From assembly GCA_023544645.1 (NCBI GenBank), contig JAMJFO010000028.1, forward strand, positions 1 to 40,525: a stretch of DNA of 40,525 bases, in the 5' to 3' direction. The stretch's first letter is position 1; every line of letters begins with the position of its first letter. This stretch comes from Desulfobulbaceae bacterium (GTDB lineage Bacteria; Desulfobacterota; Desulfobulbia; Desulfobulbales; Desulfobulbaceae). The position numbers and the translations under genes were made by a program. The notes beneath the pieces were generated by a model, which ran no database searches, was not told where the DNA came from, and saw nothing but the letters and a program-made list of their open reading frames with translations. Of this stretch, positions 24,279 to 33,889 are shown piece by piece.

Positions 24279-26192
24279 ATGACGGAAAAAAGGATCTTTT
24301 GTCCCGCGTGCCACTCGGAAAACCTGGACAATTCGGTCTATTGCTGCCAGTGCGGCTCACCAATGCGCAAGGGTATACCTGCCAGAATCCATAAAAGCCA
24401 GTGGCTTGCCATCATCATAATAACGCTGATCCTGAGCGTTATCCTCACCTCGGCCATACAATTTTTCAATGCCCCCCGAACCAGGCAGCCGGACGCTGAA
24501 AACCGGAGCCAAACCGCCCGGGAAAACAATACTGCCCGGCCCCTGGAAATTGATCCGGCCGGGCAGCCGGACAGGAGCAGAAAACCCTCCCGTGCCGGCC
24601 AGGTAGTCCCGAAGGCGCAACAGGAAACGGAACCGGACGAGGATCTCATCGTGGGCAGGGTGTCCATCGTGAGTCCCAGCGGCGTTATTGTTTCAGAATT
24701 TCCGGCCCCGGTCATCAACGGCTCGTGGCTGGCTCTGCCTTCCCGGGCATGTATCGGCGGGGACAACTGGTTTTTTACGGTGGGCAATGAAAAAGCAATC
24801 CCCATTGAAGGAGGCCTCTGGGGCAGAGGAGATGCCGTGGGTTTATGGCATCTTGCCGGTGAAGGCAAATTTCAGGGACCCGGCTTTTCCACCTGGAACC
24901 AGGATATGCCGGTCAGGCTGCTCTCCATTGACACCGGTTTACTCTCGAAGCCGATGTCCCTGACCCCTTCCGGTGTCCAGGGAGCCTTCATATACATTTC
25001 CCTGCCCGGCCGCCTGGACCCCGGAGTGTTCCTCCAGAACGGAATGGTTGTGGGCTGGTCCTTCGGCGATATCCTGGATGGCGCTTACATGTGGCCCCTG
25101 GGTTCGGAAGCAAACCTTCTCTATACAAATTATGTTGATGATTTCTACAATGAAACCTTTGCCGGCGGCCGGGAAGAGTATTTCTCCATTGCCCTTACCG
25201 AGGGAAGAGAGTCTTCACCCCAGGGCCAGCTGCAGATGTTTGCCGAAGCATTCCGGCACTCCCCGAAGCTCTCGCCCGAAGATACACCGCGGCGCCTCAG
25301 AGTTGAAAACATATACCCTCTCATATCAAAACTGGTGAACATTATAATGGACCAGAGTGCATACCATTACATAGCAACGCTTACTGGAGAGCCTCTGCTC
25401 TGGGAGGCCCGCGACCCTGAGCTGCTGATGAACGTTGTCCTGGCCACCCGGAATGTCTATGGACCGGTGACGGCAGTCAATTTCATGGAAGGACCCGGCG
25501 AAAATATACGCCGGTCATTGGAAGGGGAAAATGAAAAACTGACCCGGTTTCATCTTGAACTCTATCTTGGATGGATCAAAAGCCTCGTGGACAGTGGTAA
25601 CATTTCAAGGGGCTGGGATGTGTATGATCGGGCCCGTCCTTTTTTTAACGAATCTCCGGAACTGCAACTCCTTGCGGTGGAACTCGCCCTGGCAGGGGGG
25701 GATTGGGCTGTTGCGGAAAGCCTTCTGTACCAGAGAGCATATCCCGACCAATTCAGGGAAACCCGGATGATGCTGGCTGATCGTATTTCAGACCTGAAGG
25801 GACAGGAAAACAAAATAGTCATCAAGTTCCAGCCGGGCTCCAGGGACATTCCGGTCATCGCAACTGTCAACGACCGTATTGAACACGATTTCCTGATTGA
25901 TACCGGCGCTTCATTTGTTACAATACCATACTCCACAGTTGAGGCCCTGGGGATAGAAGATACTCTAAGCATGCATCAACAGGAGGTCCAGACCGCCGGT
26001 GGGACCGTATATGCCAATACAGTAACCCTCTCATCAGTTGAGCTGCATGGCTGGATCATCCCCGATGTCAAAGCGCTGGTCATTGACCTGCCCAACCGTC
26101 CCGGTCTTGGCCTCCTGGGACTTAATTTTCTCAACCGGTTCGGAATGGACCTGCAGGCGGATGAAGGCATTATTACTCTCGAACCCAAATAA
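24279..26192 (+). CDS. Membrane-anchored zinc-ribbon protein with retropepsin-like domain
   Basis: This 637-residue protein begins with a zinc ribbon (Cys8, Cys11, then Cys22/23 and Cys25) and a single membrane helix at about 43-62. A disordered Pro/Arg/Glu-rich linker leads to a large middle region that includes WSFGDILDGAYMWPLG, and then a helical stretch. The last 100 residues form a clan AA aspartic protease-like domain: DFLIDTGASFVTIP with Asp541-Thr-Gly, and GLLGLNFLNRFGMDL. Single-domain retropepsins act as dimers. The ATG at 24279 follows GAAGG; the frame runs 19 codons further upstream without support. It is predicted to place the protease outside the cytoplasm. Substrate unknown. 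Confidence 0.84.
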   Translation: MTEKRIFCPACHSENLDNSVYCCQCGSPMRKGIPARIHKSQWLAIIIITLILSVILTSAIQFFNAPRTRQPDAENRSQTARENNTARPLEIDPAGQPDRSRKPSRAGQVVPKAQQETEPDEDLIVGRVSIVSPSGVIVSEFPAPVINGSWLALPSRACIGGDNWFFTVGNEKAIPIEGGLWGRGDAVGLWHLAGEGKFQGPGFSTWNQDMPVRLLSIDTGLLSKPMSLTPSGVQGAFIYISLPGRLDPGVFLQNGMVVGWSFGDILDGAYMWPLGSEANLLYTNYVDDFYNETFAGGREEYFSIALTEGRESSPQGQLQMFAEAFRHSPKLSPEDTPRRLRVENIYPLISKLVNIIMDQSAYHYIATLTGEPLLWEARDPELLMNVVLATRNVYGPVTAVNFMEGPGENIRRSLEGENEKLTRFHLELYLGWIKSLVDSGNISRGWDVYDRARPFFNESPELQLLAVELALAGGDWAVAESLLYQRAYPDQFRETRMMLADRISDLKGQENKIVIKFQPGSRDIPVIATVNDRIEHDFLIDTGASFVTIPYSTVEALGIEDTLSMHQQEVQTAGGTVYANTVTLSSVELHGWIIPDVKALVIDLPNRPGLGLLGLNFLNRFGMDLQADEGIITLEPK

Positions 26193-26238
26193 ATAAACCG
26201 CGGAAACCGGTTGACAGGCAGGAAGAAAGATGAATACC

Positions 26239-26709
26239 TTATTCTTTTCTAAGCCGGACAAACTCTCCCCCTTCGGCACCCTTCAGTCTCGCCCAGTAAA
26301 CAACATCCCCGTGCTCCCCCATCCTGTCCGGGTACATCTCGTGCGGATCTTTTTCTTCGAAAAGCGGCCTTCCTTCAAAGCTGATCCAGCAATGACCTTC
26401 GGCCTCCCTCTTTCCCTGCAGGCTGTGCAGTCCGATATTAAGCTGCACGGGATATCCACGGATACGCAGGGCACGACAGCGGGCATAGCTGTAATAGAGG
26501 CAGGGGTGGGCGGTATTCACGATGACAAGACCGATTATCCGGTCCACCCCGGCCGCAAGCTGCTCCATGGAGAGCGAGGTGTTCACCCTGGGTGCGACAG
26601 GAGGAAGCGGAAGCCACTTGTTGCTGCCTTGGCGATTGGCAAGAAATGCCCGGCACAGGGAAGCAAGGACATTGAACGGAAAAAAGAATGAGGCAAAGGT
26701 CCGGTGCAT
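26239..26709 (-). CDS. Transglutaminase-like protein resembling lasso-peptide B2 protease
   Basis: This 156-residue protein resembles the B2 leader peptidase of lasso-peptide clusters. The segment HPCLYYSYARCRALRIRGYP carries the likely nucleophile Cys70, followed by VQLNIGL, and GHCWISFEGRPLFEEKDPHEMY carries His106 and an acidic partner. Length is typical for B2 (about 150). B2 is a cysteine protease that cuts the leader when helped by an RRE protein (B1). No lasso cyclase (asparagine-synthetase-like) or lasso precursor is nearby, so a stand-alone peptidase acting in another RiPP pathway is possible. The radical SAM cassette ends about 2.4 kb away. The gene follows an unknown gene on the same strand by 29 bases. 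Start is uncertain. Confidence 0.8.
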   Translation of the reverse strand: MHRTFASFFFPFNVLASLCRAFLANRQGSNKWLPLPPVAPRVNTSLSMEQLAAGVDRIIGLVIVNTAHPCLYYSYARCRALRIRGYPVQLNIGLHSLQGKREAEGHCWISFEGRPLFEEKDPHEMYPDRMGEHGDVVYWARLKGAEGGEFVRLRKE

Positions 26710-26738
26710 CAGGCGGCCATGGAACGCAGGGAAGAGGA

Positions 26739-27821
26739 TTATTGCCCTGTCAGCAGGCCGACAACAATATCCCGCAACGGCTCACCGCCAATATCCCCCT
26801 CCAACTCATGCTCGTCATGGCCGAAACTGTCGAGAAACAGCTGTTTCAGCCCGACCCCAGGGAAAACATACAGGACAAGTTGACAACGGCCATATTCCTG
26901 CCGCGGGAAATACCTGTCCATGGCCGCGCTCCAATCCTGCGACAGTTTCGGAGATTGGCCCGGATTGTTCAGCAGGCCCCGGAGATTTTCCACCAACGCT
27001 GCTTCCTCCTCCTGAAACTGTTTCACCTGCGCCAGAAGCCTGTCCAGATCTGGATGCCTCAACGGCAGGGGAAGGGTGCAAAACACATCAGGCGCACGGC
27101 CGGAACTACGTTCATATTCTTCGGCGATCCGGTCCACCGCGTCCGGGTCTGTGGCTACAAAAAAGCCTGCTTCATCCACCGGATTCGTAGCGAACGCAAA
27201 CAGCCGGGTCCATGCCTTCAACCGAAGCCGCTGCATCCTGTCCGCATCCGCCACCGGTGAGGAAAGTCTTCCGGTCATGGAGAACAGGTTATCAGGTCCG
27301 CTGCTCAAGCCGGAGAACATGTTCTGTTCACGCTGGTGGATGCTCTCCATATCCTCTTCAATTCTTTTCCGGTCAAGGTCATGCTGTTCTGCCAGTTTCA
27401 GCACCAGCCTTGCCTGCCACAGGAGGTTTTCCCTTAACTCCTGCCTGGTACTGTCAATGCCATGACCGGACAGCAGGCTGGAAAGAATGGTGCTCCTTGA
27501 TTCACTGGCGGGACGGCTGCCGGCCGACATGCCGGCAAGGGAAACATGGGAGAGCTGCGCGGCATAATCATCGGGCCGCTGCCGAAGGTCCTTGACCAGG
27601 CGCAAAAAACGCTCCCGGTCCTCTCCCAGCGGGGCCGGAGCATGGAGACGACAGAGCTGGCGCTCAGTCATTCCCGCGCCCAGCGGGTTCAGGCTTTCTC
27701 CGGGATCATCGTTTTCAACCGGCTGACAGTAGACAACCTGATCGAAAACCGGTACAAGGGAGGTGAGCACCTGCGGGGCAGGAACAGTATCAGGAAAAAT
27801 GACAACAGATGTGTTCTTCAT
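26739..27821 (-). CDS. Uncharacterised 360-residue protein paired with B2-like gene
   Basis: I do not recognise this protein. It starts MKNTSVVIFPDTVPAPQVL, has FDQVVYCQPVEND near residue 27-39, a charged helical middle (RKRIEEDMESIHQREQNMF) and a late segment with HELEGDIGGEPLRDIVVGLL. There is no signal peptide or membrane helix, and predicted structure is largely helical. It lies directly upstream of the B2-like gene on the same strand and starts back-to-back with the small membrane protein gene at 27822. The tight link with the peptidase-like gene suggests a shared pathway, but nothing more can be said. Confidence 0.75.
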   Translation of the reverse strand: MKNTSVVIFPDTVPAPQVLTSLVPVFDQVVYCQPVENDDPGESLNPLGAGMTERQLCRLHAPAPLGEDRERFLRLVKDLRQRPDDYAAQLSHVSLAGMSAGSRPASESRSTILSSLLSGHGIDSTRQELRENLLWQARLVLKLAEQHDLDRKRIEEDMESIHQREQNMFSGLSSGPDNLFSMTGRLSSPVADADRMQRLRLKAWTRLFAFATNPVDEAGFFVATDPDAVDRIAEEYERSSGRAPDVFCTLPLPLRHPDLDRLLAQVKQFQEEEAALVENLRGLLNNPGQSPKLSQDWSAAMDRYFPRQEYGRCQLVLYVFPGVGLKQLFLDSFGHDEHELEGDIGGEPLRDIVVGLLTGQ

Positions 27822-28187
27822 ATGAAAACAGTACGCGAAAAAATTACTTTTGTTCTGACGGCGTTTGCCTATATGTTATTTCATCTCGGCAAAATGCCGG
27901 ACGGATCGATCTTCATGGGCACACTGACGGCCCTGGCCAGCACCCTTCCTTTTGAGATCGCCTTTACCTACCTGGTCGTTGTTTTTATCCGCCGGACCAC
28001 GGGGGGCAAAATACCGCCCTGGGACCGGATACTGAGGATCTTCTTTACCATCGGCATTCTCTTCGGCCTGATCTACAACCTCTATGTGATGGGCGCCATA
28101 GAGGAACAGCGCCGGGAACAGGAACAATCTACCGTATCACGGTCCGCGGACCATGATACCCGGAAGGCGCGGTCGCATTCGGCATGA
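27822..28187 (+). CDS. Small membrane protein of unknown function
   Basis: The 121-residue product begins MKTVREKITFVLTAFAYMLF and has two or three hydrophobic segments (about 8-20, 30-55 and 68-90), with a charged Arg/Glu-rich C-terminus that is probably cytoplasmic. The frame continues upstream, but that part reads as a shadow of the gene on the other strand; the ATG at 27822 directly abuts the start of the divergent gene. No ribosome site is evident. It overlaps the convergent gene by 59 bases. No family recognised. Confidence 0.6.
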   Translation: MKTVREKITFVLTAFAYMLFHLGKMPDGSIFMGTLTALASTLPFEIAFTYLVVVFIRRTTGGKIPPWDRILRIFFTIGILFGLIYNLYVMGAIEEQRREQEQSTVSRSADHDTRKARSHSA

Positions 28188-28929
28188 GGAAGCTTTCCGG
28201 ACTGACAAGGGTTCCGGGGCTGGTCACTGAATTACAGCCGGTCTGAACCCGATCGCCGAGGATGGCGCCGAATTTTTTCAGTCCCGTGCCGACCAGCCCC
28301 CCCGAGGACTTAATCTGTACCTCGCCGGGAAGAAAGCGCAGATTGGCCAGCTTGGTCCCGGCCCCCAGGTTCACATCATTGCCGAGGATGGAATCGCCGA
28401 TATAGGCAAAATGTCCGGCCTTGGCGTCATTGAGAAAAATTGAATGCTTTACTTCGGTGGTGTGCCCGATCACGCAGCGTTTGCCCACCAGACAGTATCC
28501 GCGCATATACGCGCCCTGGCGCACTTCCGAGTGGTCCCCGATAAAAGCCGGTTCCCGCACCCAGGCCCCGGATTCGATCAAGACCCCCCTGCCGATCTGA
28601 ATACGGCTGCCCAGGATGGTCGCTCCGGCCATGATCAACGATGCGCCGGGGAGCAGTTCGCCGTCCCTGACAATCTTGAGTCCGCCGCGGGTCACATTGT
28701 CATATTCAATCCGGCAGCCCCGGCCGGAGTAAATTTCCCCTTCGTACAGCACCAGCGGTTCGGCCAGGGGAATCCCATCAGAGAGAAGCGGGTGGGCGAG
28801 GGGCTCTCCTTTTTCCCTGTCCATGTATGCTTTCAGATTACGCAAACCGTCCCAGACATGATCAGCGTCTTTGAACAGGTCCCCGTGGACAAAGTCAATT
28901 AATGCAAAAAAAGATCGTGGTTCAAACAT
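28129..28929 (-). CDS. Left-handed beta-helix (hexapeptide) acyltransferase-like protein
   Basis: This 266-residue protein has an N-terminal helical part and then repeated hexapeptides of the type seen in LbH acyltransferases and Glm[30 protein letters not shown], then [21 protein letters not shown] and [20 protein letters not shown]. Such proteins transfer acyl groups to amino sugars, or act as sugar-nucleotide-binding proteins. No nucleotidyltransferase part is present, so it is not complete GlmU. It converges with the small membrane gene and diverges from lon. Substrate unknown; GGGAAAC lies before the ATG. Confidence 0.83.
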   Translation of the reverse strand: MFEPRSFFALIDFVHGDLFKDADHVWDGLRNLKAYMDREKGEPLAHPLLSDGIPLAEPLVLYEGEIYSGRGCRIEYDNVTRGGLKIVRDGELLPGASLIMAGATILGSRIQIGRGVLIESGAWVREPAFIGDHSEVRQGAYMRGYCLVGKRCVIGHTTEVKHSIFLNDAKAGHFAYIGDSILGNDVNLGAGTKLANLRFLPGEVQIKSSGGLVGTGLKKFGAILGDRVQTGCNSVTSPGTLVSPESFLMPNATAPSGYHGPRTVIR

Positions 28930-29170
28930 GTTTCCCGGTTCGTCAAACTTTACGTTTTCCTCAGTTGCCGCATTCGTTCATTATTACCGGCTTGCAGCGA
29001 AAAGCATCATATTGTGCCGGCCCTGGCAATGCGTAACGACATTTCATCCACTGTATATTGAACAGGAAATAATACAAGAAAAAAGGGTTTTCACATCTTT
29101 GACTCGACATTCCTTGACTAAAGGCGGTCTTGTGTTTACTTTCTCACCCACCTTTCAACAAGTAGCCATA

Positions 29171-29187
29171 CAGTCTCCAAGAGACTG
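29171..29187 (+). promoter_or_regulatory. Hairpin just before the lon ribosome binding site
   Basis: CAGTCTC and GAGACTG form a perfect 7-bp stem with a CAA loop, ending four bases before the CGAGGAGG ribosome binding site of lon. Placed there it could control access to the site or stabilise the message. No sigma32 or CIRCE-like element could be identified in the 274 bases upstream of lon. Confidence 0.4.
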
Positions 29188-29203
29188 TTCCGAGGAGGAA
29201 CAC

Positions 29204-31642
29204 GTGGAATTTAATGATACTCTGTCCACCAGCATGGATGATTTCGGAGACAACATCCAGGATCTGGAGATCCCCGACGCCCTGCCGCTCATGGCGGTGC
29301 GCGATGTTGTCGTCTTCAACTACATGATCATCCCTCTTTTTGTCGGCAGGCCCGGGTCCATCGAGGCTGTCAATGAGGCCATGAACGGCGACAAGCTGCT
29401 GATGCTTGTTTCCCAGAAAGACGCCACCAAGGACAGTCCCGCTCCGGATGACCTGTACAAGGTCGGCATGGTGAGCATGATCATGCGGACCCTGAAACTG
29501 CCCGACGGCAGGCTGAAGGTTCTGGTTCAGGCCCTGTCCAAGGCGCAGATCAAGGAATTCATCCAGAAGGATCCGCATTACCGGGTGGAGATCGAGCTGC
29601 TGGAGGAACCGGAAGAGGTCAAAATCACCGTCGAGGTTGAAGCCCTCATGCGCACGGTGCGTGAACAGACCGAAAAGATCATGTCCCTGCGGGGCATTCT
29701 CTCCTCGGACCTGATGATGATCATCAACAACATCGAAGAGCCCGGACGCCTGGCCGATCTGGTCGGTTCCAACCTGCGGCTCAAGGTCAGCGAATCCCAG
29801 CAGATTCTGGAAACCATTGATCCCGTTGCCCGGCTCAAGCTCGTTGCCGATCTGTTGAACAAGGAACTTGAGGTTTCCACTGTCCAGGCCAAGATCCAGT
29901 CCGACGCCAAACAGGAAATGTCCAAATCACAGCGCGAATATTTTCTCCGCGAACAGCTGCATGCCCTGAAAAAGGAACTGGGCGATGAAGATGCCTATTC
30001 ACAGGAAATCGAAGAGCTGAAGCAGAAAATCAAAAAGAAAAAACTTCCCAAGCATGCCAAAAAGGAAGCAAAGAAGCAGCTCAAGCGCCTGGAGATGATG
30101 CATCCGGATGCCTCGGAAGCGACTATTATCAGGACATATATTGACTGGATCCTGGACCTGCCCTGGAGCAACTCCAGCAAGGACAAGCTCGACCTGAAGA
30201 TCGCCTCGGCAGTCCTGGATGAAGACCATTACGGGCTGGAACGGGTCAAGGAGCGCATCCTTGAATACCTGGCCGTGCGCAAGCTCAACAAGGACACCAA
30301 GGGTCCCATTCTCTGTTTTGTCGGCCCTCCCGGCGTCGGCAAAACATCCCTGGGTCAGGCCATCGCCAAAGCCATGGGCCGGCAGTTCTACCGGATGTCG
30401 CTGGGCGGCATGCGCGACGAGGCCGAGATAAGGGGCCACCGGAGGACCTATATCGGCGCCCTGCCCGGGCGCATCCTCCAGGGACTGAAGAATGTGGGAA
30501 CCAACAATCCGATCTTCATGATGGACGAAATCGACAAGGTAGGGGCCGATTACCGGGGTGACCCGTCCTCCGCCCTGCTTGAAGTACTGGATCCCGAGCA
30601 GAATTCAACCTTTTCCGACCATTATCTCAATTTGCCGTTCGATCTGTCCAAGGTCATGTTCATCACCACGGCCAATATGAGCGATACAATTCCCGGCCCC
30701 CTCATGGACCGGATGGAGGTCATTCGCCTTTCCGGCTACACCCTGGAAGAAAAAATGGTGATCGCCAGACGGTATCTGCTTCCCCGGCAGATCAAGGAAA
30801 ACGGCATTAAACCTGCCCAGATCCGGCTCGACGACAAGACAATGAAACTGATCATCAGCCAGTTCACCCATGAGGCCGGGGTCAGGAACCTGGAACGGGA
30901 ACTGGGCAAAATATGCCGCAAGATCGCGCGCAAGATCGCCGAAGGGGGAAAAGGACCATATACGGTCTCTGCCAACAACCTCAACAAGTATCTTGGACCG
31001 CCCAAATTTCTCCCGGATGCGGAACTGGACACTGTCGGGCATCCTGGCCTGGTCGTCGGCCTTGCCTGGACCGAAGTCGGCGGCGAGCTGCTGCATATAG
31101 AAACAACCATTATGCCCGGTAAGGGGAAACTTATCCTGACCGGCCAGCTGGGCGATGTCATGAAAGAATCGGCCCAGGCAGCTCTCAGCTACTGCCGGAG
31201 CCGCATCAAGGAACTGGGAGTGTCAGCCGGTTATTTTGACGAGATTGATATCCATATCCATGTGCCGGCCGGCGCCATCCCCAAAGACGGGCCTTCTGCC
31301 GGCATAACCATGGCCACCGCCCTTTACTCGGCCATCGGGAAAAAATGCGTCAAAAAAGGCATGGCAATGACCGGCGAGGTTACGCTGCGCGGCAGGGTAT
31401 TGCCCATTGGCGGCCTCAAGGAAAAAGCCCTCGCCGCCCTCAGGTCCGGAATTACCAAGGTGATCATTCCCATGGAAAACCAGAAGGACCTGGTGGAGAT
31501 CCCGGAAGAACTCCGTAAAAAGATCACGTTTTATCCGGTCAAAAACATGGACGAGGTCATTGAACTTGCCCTGGGCAAGCTGAAAAAGCCCAGCCGCCGC
31601 AACAAGCAGAGCTCCGGCAAGGGCAAGCGAGCCGTCGCCTAG
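29204..31642 (+). CDS. lon: ATP-dependent Lon protease
   Basis: This 812-residue protein is Lon: N-terminal substrate domain ([20 protein letters not shown]), a helical linker ([13 protein letters not shown]), AAA+ module with Walker A (GPPGVGKTS) and Walker B (IFMMDEIDK), and the C-terminal serine protease domain with Ser698 in KDGPSAGIT and Lys741 in [10 protein letters not shown]. It degrades damaged and regulatory proteins in the cytoplasm. I place the start at GTG 29204 because GAGGAGG lies six bases upstream and the length then fits; the frame runs 111 codons further upstream, but that extension is unlike Lon and covers the neighbour's start. mltG follows 21 bases after the stop. Confidence 0.97.
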   Translation: MEFNDTLSTSMDDFGDNIQDLEIPDALPLMAVRDVVVFNYMIIPLFVGRPGSIEAVNEAMNGDKLLMLVSQKDATKDSPAPDDLYKVGMVSMIMRTLKLPDGRLKVLVQALSKAQIKEFIQKDPHYRVEIELLEEPEEVKITVEVEALMRTVREQTEKIMSLRGILSSDLMMIINNIEEPGRLADLVGSNLRLKVSESQQILETIDPVARLKLVADLLNKELEVSTVQAKIQSDAKQEMSKSQREYFLREQLHALKKELGDEDAYSQEIEELKQKIKKKKLPKHAKKEAKKQLKRLEMMHPDASEATIIRTYIDWILDLPWSNSSKDKLDLKIASAVLDEDHYGLERVKERILEYLAVRKLNKDTKGPILCFVGPPGVGKTSLGQAIAKAMGRQFYRMSLGGMRDEAEIRGHRRTYIGALPGRILQGLKNVGTNNPIFMMDEIDKVGADYRGDPSSALLEVLDPEQNSTFSDHYLNLPFDLSKVMFITTANMSDTIPGPLMDRMEVIRLSGYTLEEKMVIARRYLLPRQIKENGIKPAQIRLDDKTMKLIISQFTHEAGVRNLERELGKICRKIARKIAEGGKGPYTVSANNLNKYLGPPKFLPDAELDTVGHPGLVVGLAWTEVGGELLHIETTIMPGKGKLILTGQLGDVMKESAQAALSYCRSRIKELGVSAGYFDEIDIHIHVPAGAIPKDGPSAGITMATALYSAIGKKCVKKGMAMTGEVTLRGRVLPIGGLKEKALAALRSGITKVIIPMENQKDLVEIPEELRKKITFYPVKNMDEVIELALGKLKKPSRRNKQSSGKGKRAVA

Positions 31643-31663
31643 GCCATTACTCGCCCGCTGTTC

Positions 31664-32683
31664 ATGAGGCCGATTATCCGGGGGATAGGGCTGTGCCTGC
31701 TGGTTCTTCTGGCCGGCGGGATCTGGTTTGCTTCCTATGTCTTTACGCCATCCCCCGCGGCGACTGATACGGTTGTCTATATCCCCAAAGGCGTAGGCGT
31801 ACGGGCGATCAAAACCCTGCTCGCCGACCAGGAGCTGATACGCGATGACATCCGTTTTCTCGCTCTGGCCCGCCTGTCGGGGACTTCCGCCAGACTCAGG
31901 GCCGGTGAGTATCGAATTCCCCCGGGCCTGAACCCCCTGCAGATACTGCGGCTGCTGGAAAAGGGCGAGGTTCTCCGGCACCAGGTCACCATACCGGAGG
32001 GAATGACTGCCCGCCAGATCGGCGCTATCCTGGAGCAGGGAAACTGGATAGACCCTCACCGTTTTGCCGCTCTGACCACCGACCACCAGTTCATCCGGTC
32101 CCTTGGCCTCGATCTGGAGAGTCTTGAAGGATACCTGTTCCCTGACACCTATTCACTGGCCCGCGGCGAAATCACGGAAGAATCACTGATCGCGATGATG
32201 GTCAGCCGATTCCGCAGTGTCTGGAAAGAGGTCACCGAAGACGGCGCGCCGGACCTGGTTCGTCACCAGGTAGTTACCCTGGCATCCATCGTGGAAAAAG
32301 AAACGTCCGACCCCGGGGAACGGCCTCTTATCGCTCGTGTTTTTCTCAACCGGCTGGAAAGGAAGATGCGACTGCAGTCGGACCCCACGGTTATCTACGG
32401 AATGGAAAATTTTTCAGGGAACCTGACCCGGCAGGACCTCCAGACCGAAACACCCTATAATACCTATGTTATCAAAGGACTGCCCCCGGGCCCCATCTGC
32501 AACCCCGGCAAGGAATCGATTACCGCGGTTCTGCATCCGGCCGATGCTCCCTATTATTACTTTGTCTCCAAAAACGACGGCACCCATCATTTTTCAACAA
32601 CACTCAAGGAGCACAACCGCGCGGTCCATAAGTACCAGAGAAGCAAAACCTCTCCGCAAAACGGGGGGAAAAATACTTCCTGA
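31664..32683 (+). CDS. mltG: Endolytic murein transglycosylase MltG
   Basis: This 339-residue protein is MltG (YceG): an N-terminal membrane anchor at about residues 6-26, a LysM-like domain (IPKGVGVRAIKTLL), then the catalytic domain with EGYLFPDTYSLARG, LASIVEKET containing Glu211, and LQSDPTVIYG, ending with KGLPPGPICNPGKESI and YYYFVSKNDGTHHFS. It cuts nascent glycan strands in the periplasm and so sets their length. It starts 21 bases after lon and is probably cotranscribed; the ribosome site is weak. Confidence 0.96.
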   Translation: MRPIIRGIGLCLLVLLAGGIWFASYVFTPSPAATDTVVYIPKGVGVRAIKTLLADQELIRDDIRFLALARLSGTSARLRAGEYRIPPGLNPLQILRLLEKGEVLRHQVTIPEGMTARQIGAILEQGNWIDPHRFAALTTDHQFIRSLGLDLESLEGYLFPDTYSLARGEITEESLIAMMVSRFRSVWKEVTEDGAPDLVRHQVVTLASIVEKETSDPGERPLIARVFLNRLERKMRLQSDPTVIYGMENFSGNLTRQDLQTETPYNTYVIKGLPPGPICNPGKESITAVLHPADAPYYYFVSKNDGTHHFSTTLKEHNRAVHKYQRSKTSPQNGGKNTS

Positions 32684-32808
32684 GACTGCGGACAACAGAT
32701 TTCACAGCATCGGCCAGGCAAACCGTTGATCATCACCACTCAATCAAAATCCTGCCTGCCGCATCTGGAGCAGTCCGGCAAAGGGAATCTGAATATGAAA
32801 AAAATGAT

Positions 32809-33840
32809 TCAGCCAAACTTCAGGACCTTTGCCCCTTTGATCTTTTTACACTTCAGGTCATACAGCGCTTGATTGGCGTCTTCAAACTCGTAGACCTCAA
32901 CGTGGGGACGGATATCCATATCAGCGGCGAGTTCCAGGAAGGCCGAGACATCGCGCCTGGTTATGTTGGCCACGGACTTCACTTCTTTTTCCTTCCACAG
33001 GTGGCGGGCGTAATCCAGGCCAAGCAGCGCCTGCTGATCAAGCGCCTCCTTACGAATCGCGTTTATCACCAGCCGGCCCCCGGGAGCAAGATTATCCAGA
33101 CCACTGATCACCGGAGCCCATACCGGCGTGGTGTCAATGACTGCCTGCAGGGGTTCAGGACAATGTGTTGTGGTGTCACCGGACCATACGGCCCCCAGTT
33201 CCATGGCAAAATCGCGTTCGGCAGGATTGCGGGCGAAGACAAAGACCCGGGAGGCGGGAAAACGGTACCGGACCATTTTCAGGACAAGATGACCGGAACC
33301 GCCGAAACCGGTAAGACCAAGACTGTCGCCGTCCCTGATACCGCTCAACTGAAGCGACCGATAACCTATGGCGCCTGCACAGAGCAGAGGGGCGGCTTCA
33401 AGATCGGAGAACTGCGGTGGGATGGGATGGGCAAAATCTTCCTGAACCTTCATGAACTCGGCATACCCGCCATCCGCATCCACCCCGGTCCCGCGATAAT
33501 CAGCACACAGATTCTCCAATCCACCCCGGCAGTAACGGCAGTGGCCGCAGGATGAATATATCCAGGCAACACCAACCCGTTCACCGGACTGAAACCGACG
33601 GGCTCCAGGGCCGGTCTTTCTCACCCGGCCCACAACCTGGTGGCCCGGTATAACCGGCAGCCGGGCCGGAACACGACCTTCGATCTCGTCCAGTTCAGTA
33701 TGGCATACGCCGCAGGCCGCAACCTCTATGAGAATTTCATTATCGCCGATTTCCGGCACAGGCAGTTCAGACAGCCTGAGGGAGGCAGGTTCTTTAAGGA
33801 TATCCGCATATTCTGTCAGCACAAAGGCCTTCATCATCAC
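32809..33840 (-). CDS. Zinc-dependent alcohol dehydrogenase family protein
   Basis: This 343-residue protein is a medium-chain zinc alcohol dehydrogenase. Cys46 in ACGVCHTEL and His67 in IPGHQVV match catalytic zinc ligands; Cys98, 101, 104 and 112 (SCGHCRYCRGGLENLC) match the structural zinc. LTGFGGSGHLVLKM is the NAD(P)-binding loop. The reaction is reversible alcohol oxidation, and specificity is not visible. The start lies among three adjacent codons (GTG ATG ATG, 33840 to 33834). It is separated from both neighbours, with no sign of an operon. Confidence 0.9.
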   Translation of the reverse strand: MMMKAFVLTEYADILKEPASLRLSELPVPEIGDNEILIEVAACGVCHTELDEIEGRVPARLPVIPGHQVVGRVRKTGPGARRFQSGERVGVAWIYSSCGHCRYCRGGLENLCADYRGTGVDADGGYAEFMKVQEDFAHPIPPQFSDLEAAPLLCAGAIGYRSLQLSGIRDGDSLGLTGFGGSGHLVLKMVRYRFPASRVFVFARNPAERDFAMELGAVWSGDTTTHCPEPLQAVIDTTPVWAPVISGLDNLAPGGRLVINAIRKEALDQQALLGLDYARHLWKEKEVKSVANITRRDVSAFLELAADMDIRPHVEVYEFEDANQALYDLKCKKIKGAKVLKFG

Positions 33841-33889
33841 CGGCCGCCCTGATCAGCACCCTGCAGCACCACCTGCACGGAAACAGGAT

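Noticed and set aside
26230-26691. Plus-strand frame over the B2-like gene
   Set aside because: The minus-strand translation shows the Cys/His motifs of the B2 family, the plus-strand one shows none.
26239-26709. Complete lasso-peptide cluster
   Set aside because: No asparagine-synthetase-like cyclase, B1 protein or lasso precursor is present nearby; only the B2-like protein is seen.
28871-29203. Upstream extension of the lon frame
   Set aside because: The extension overlaps the start of the divergent gene and does not resemble Lon; the GTG at 29204 has a strong ribosome site.
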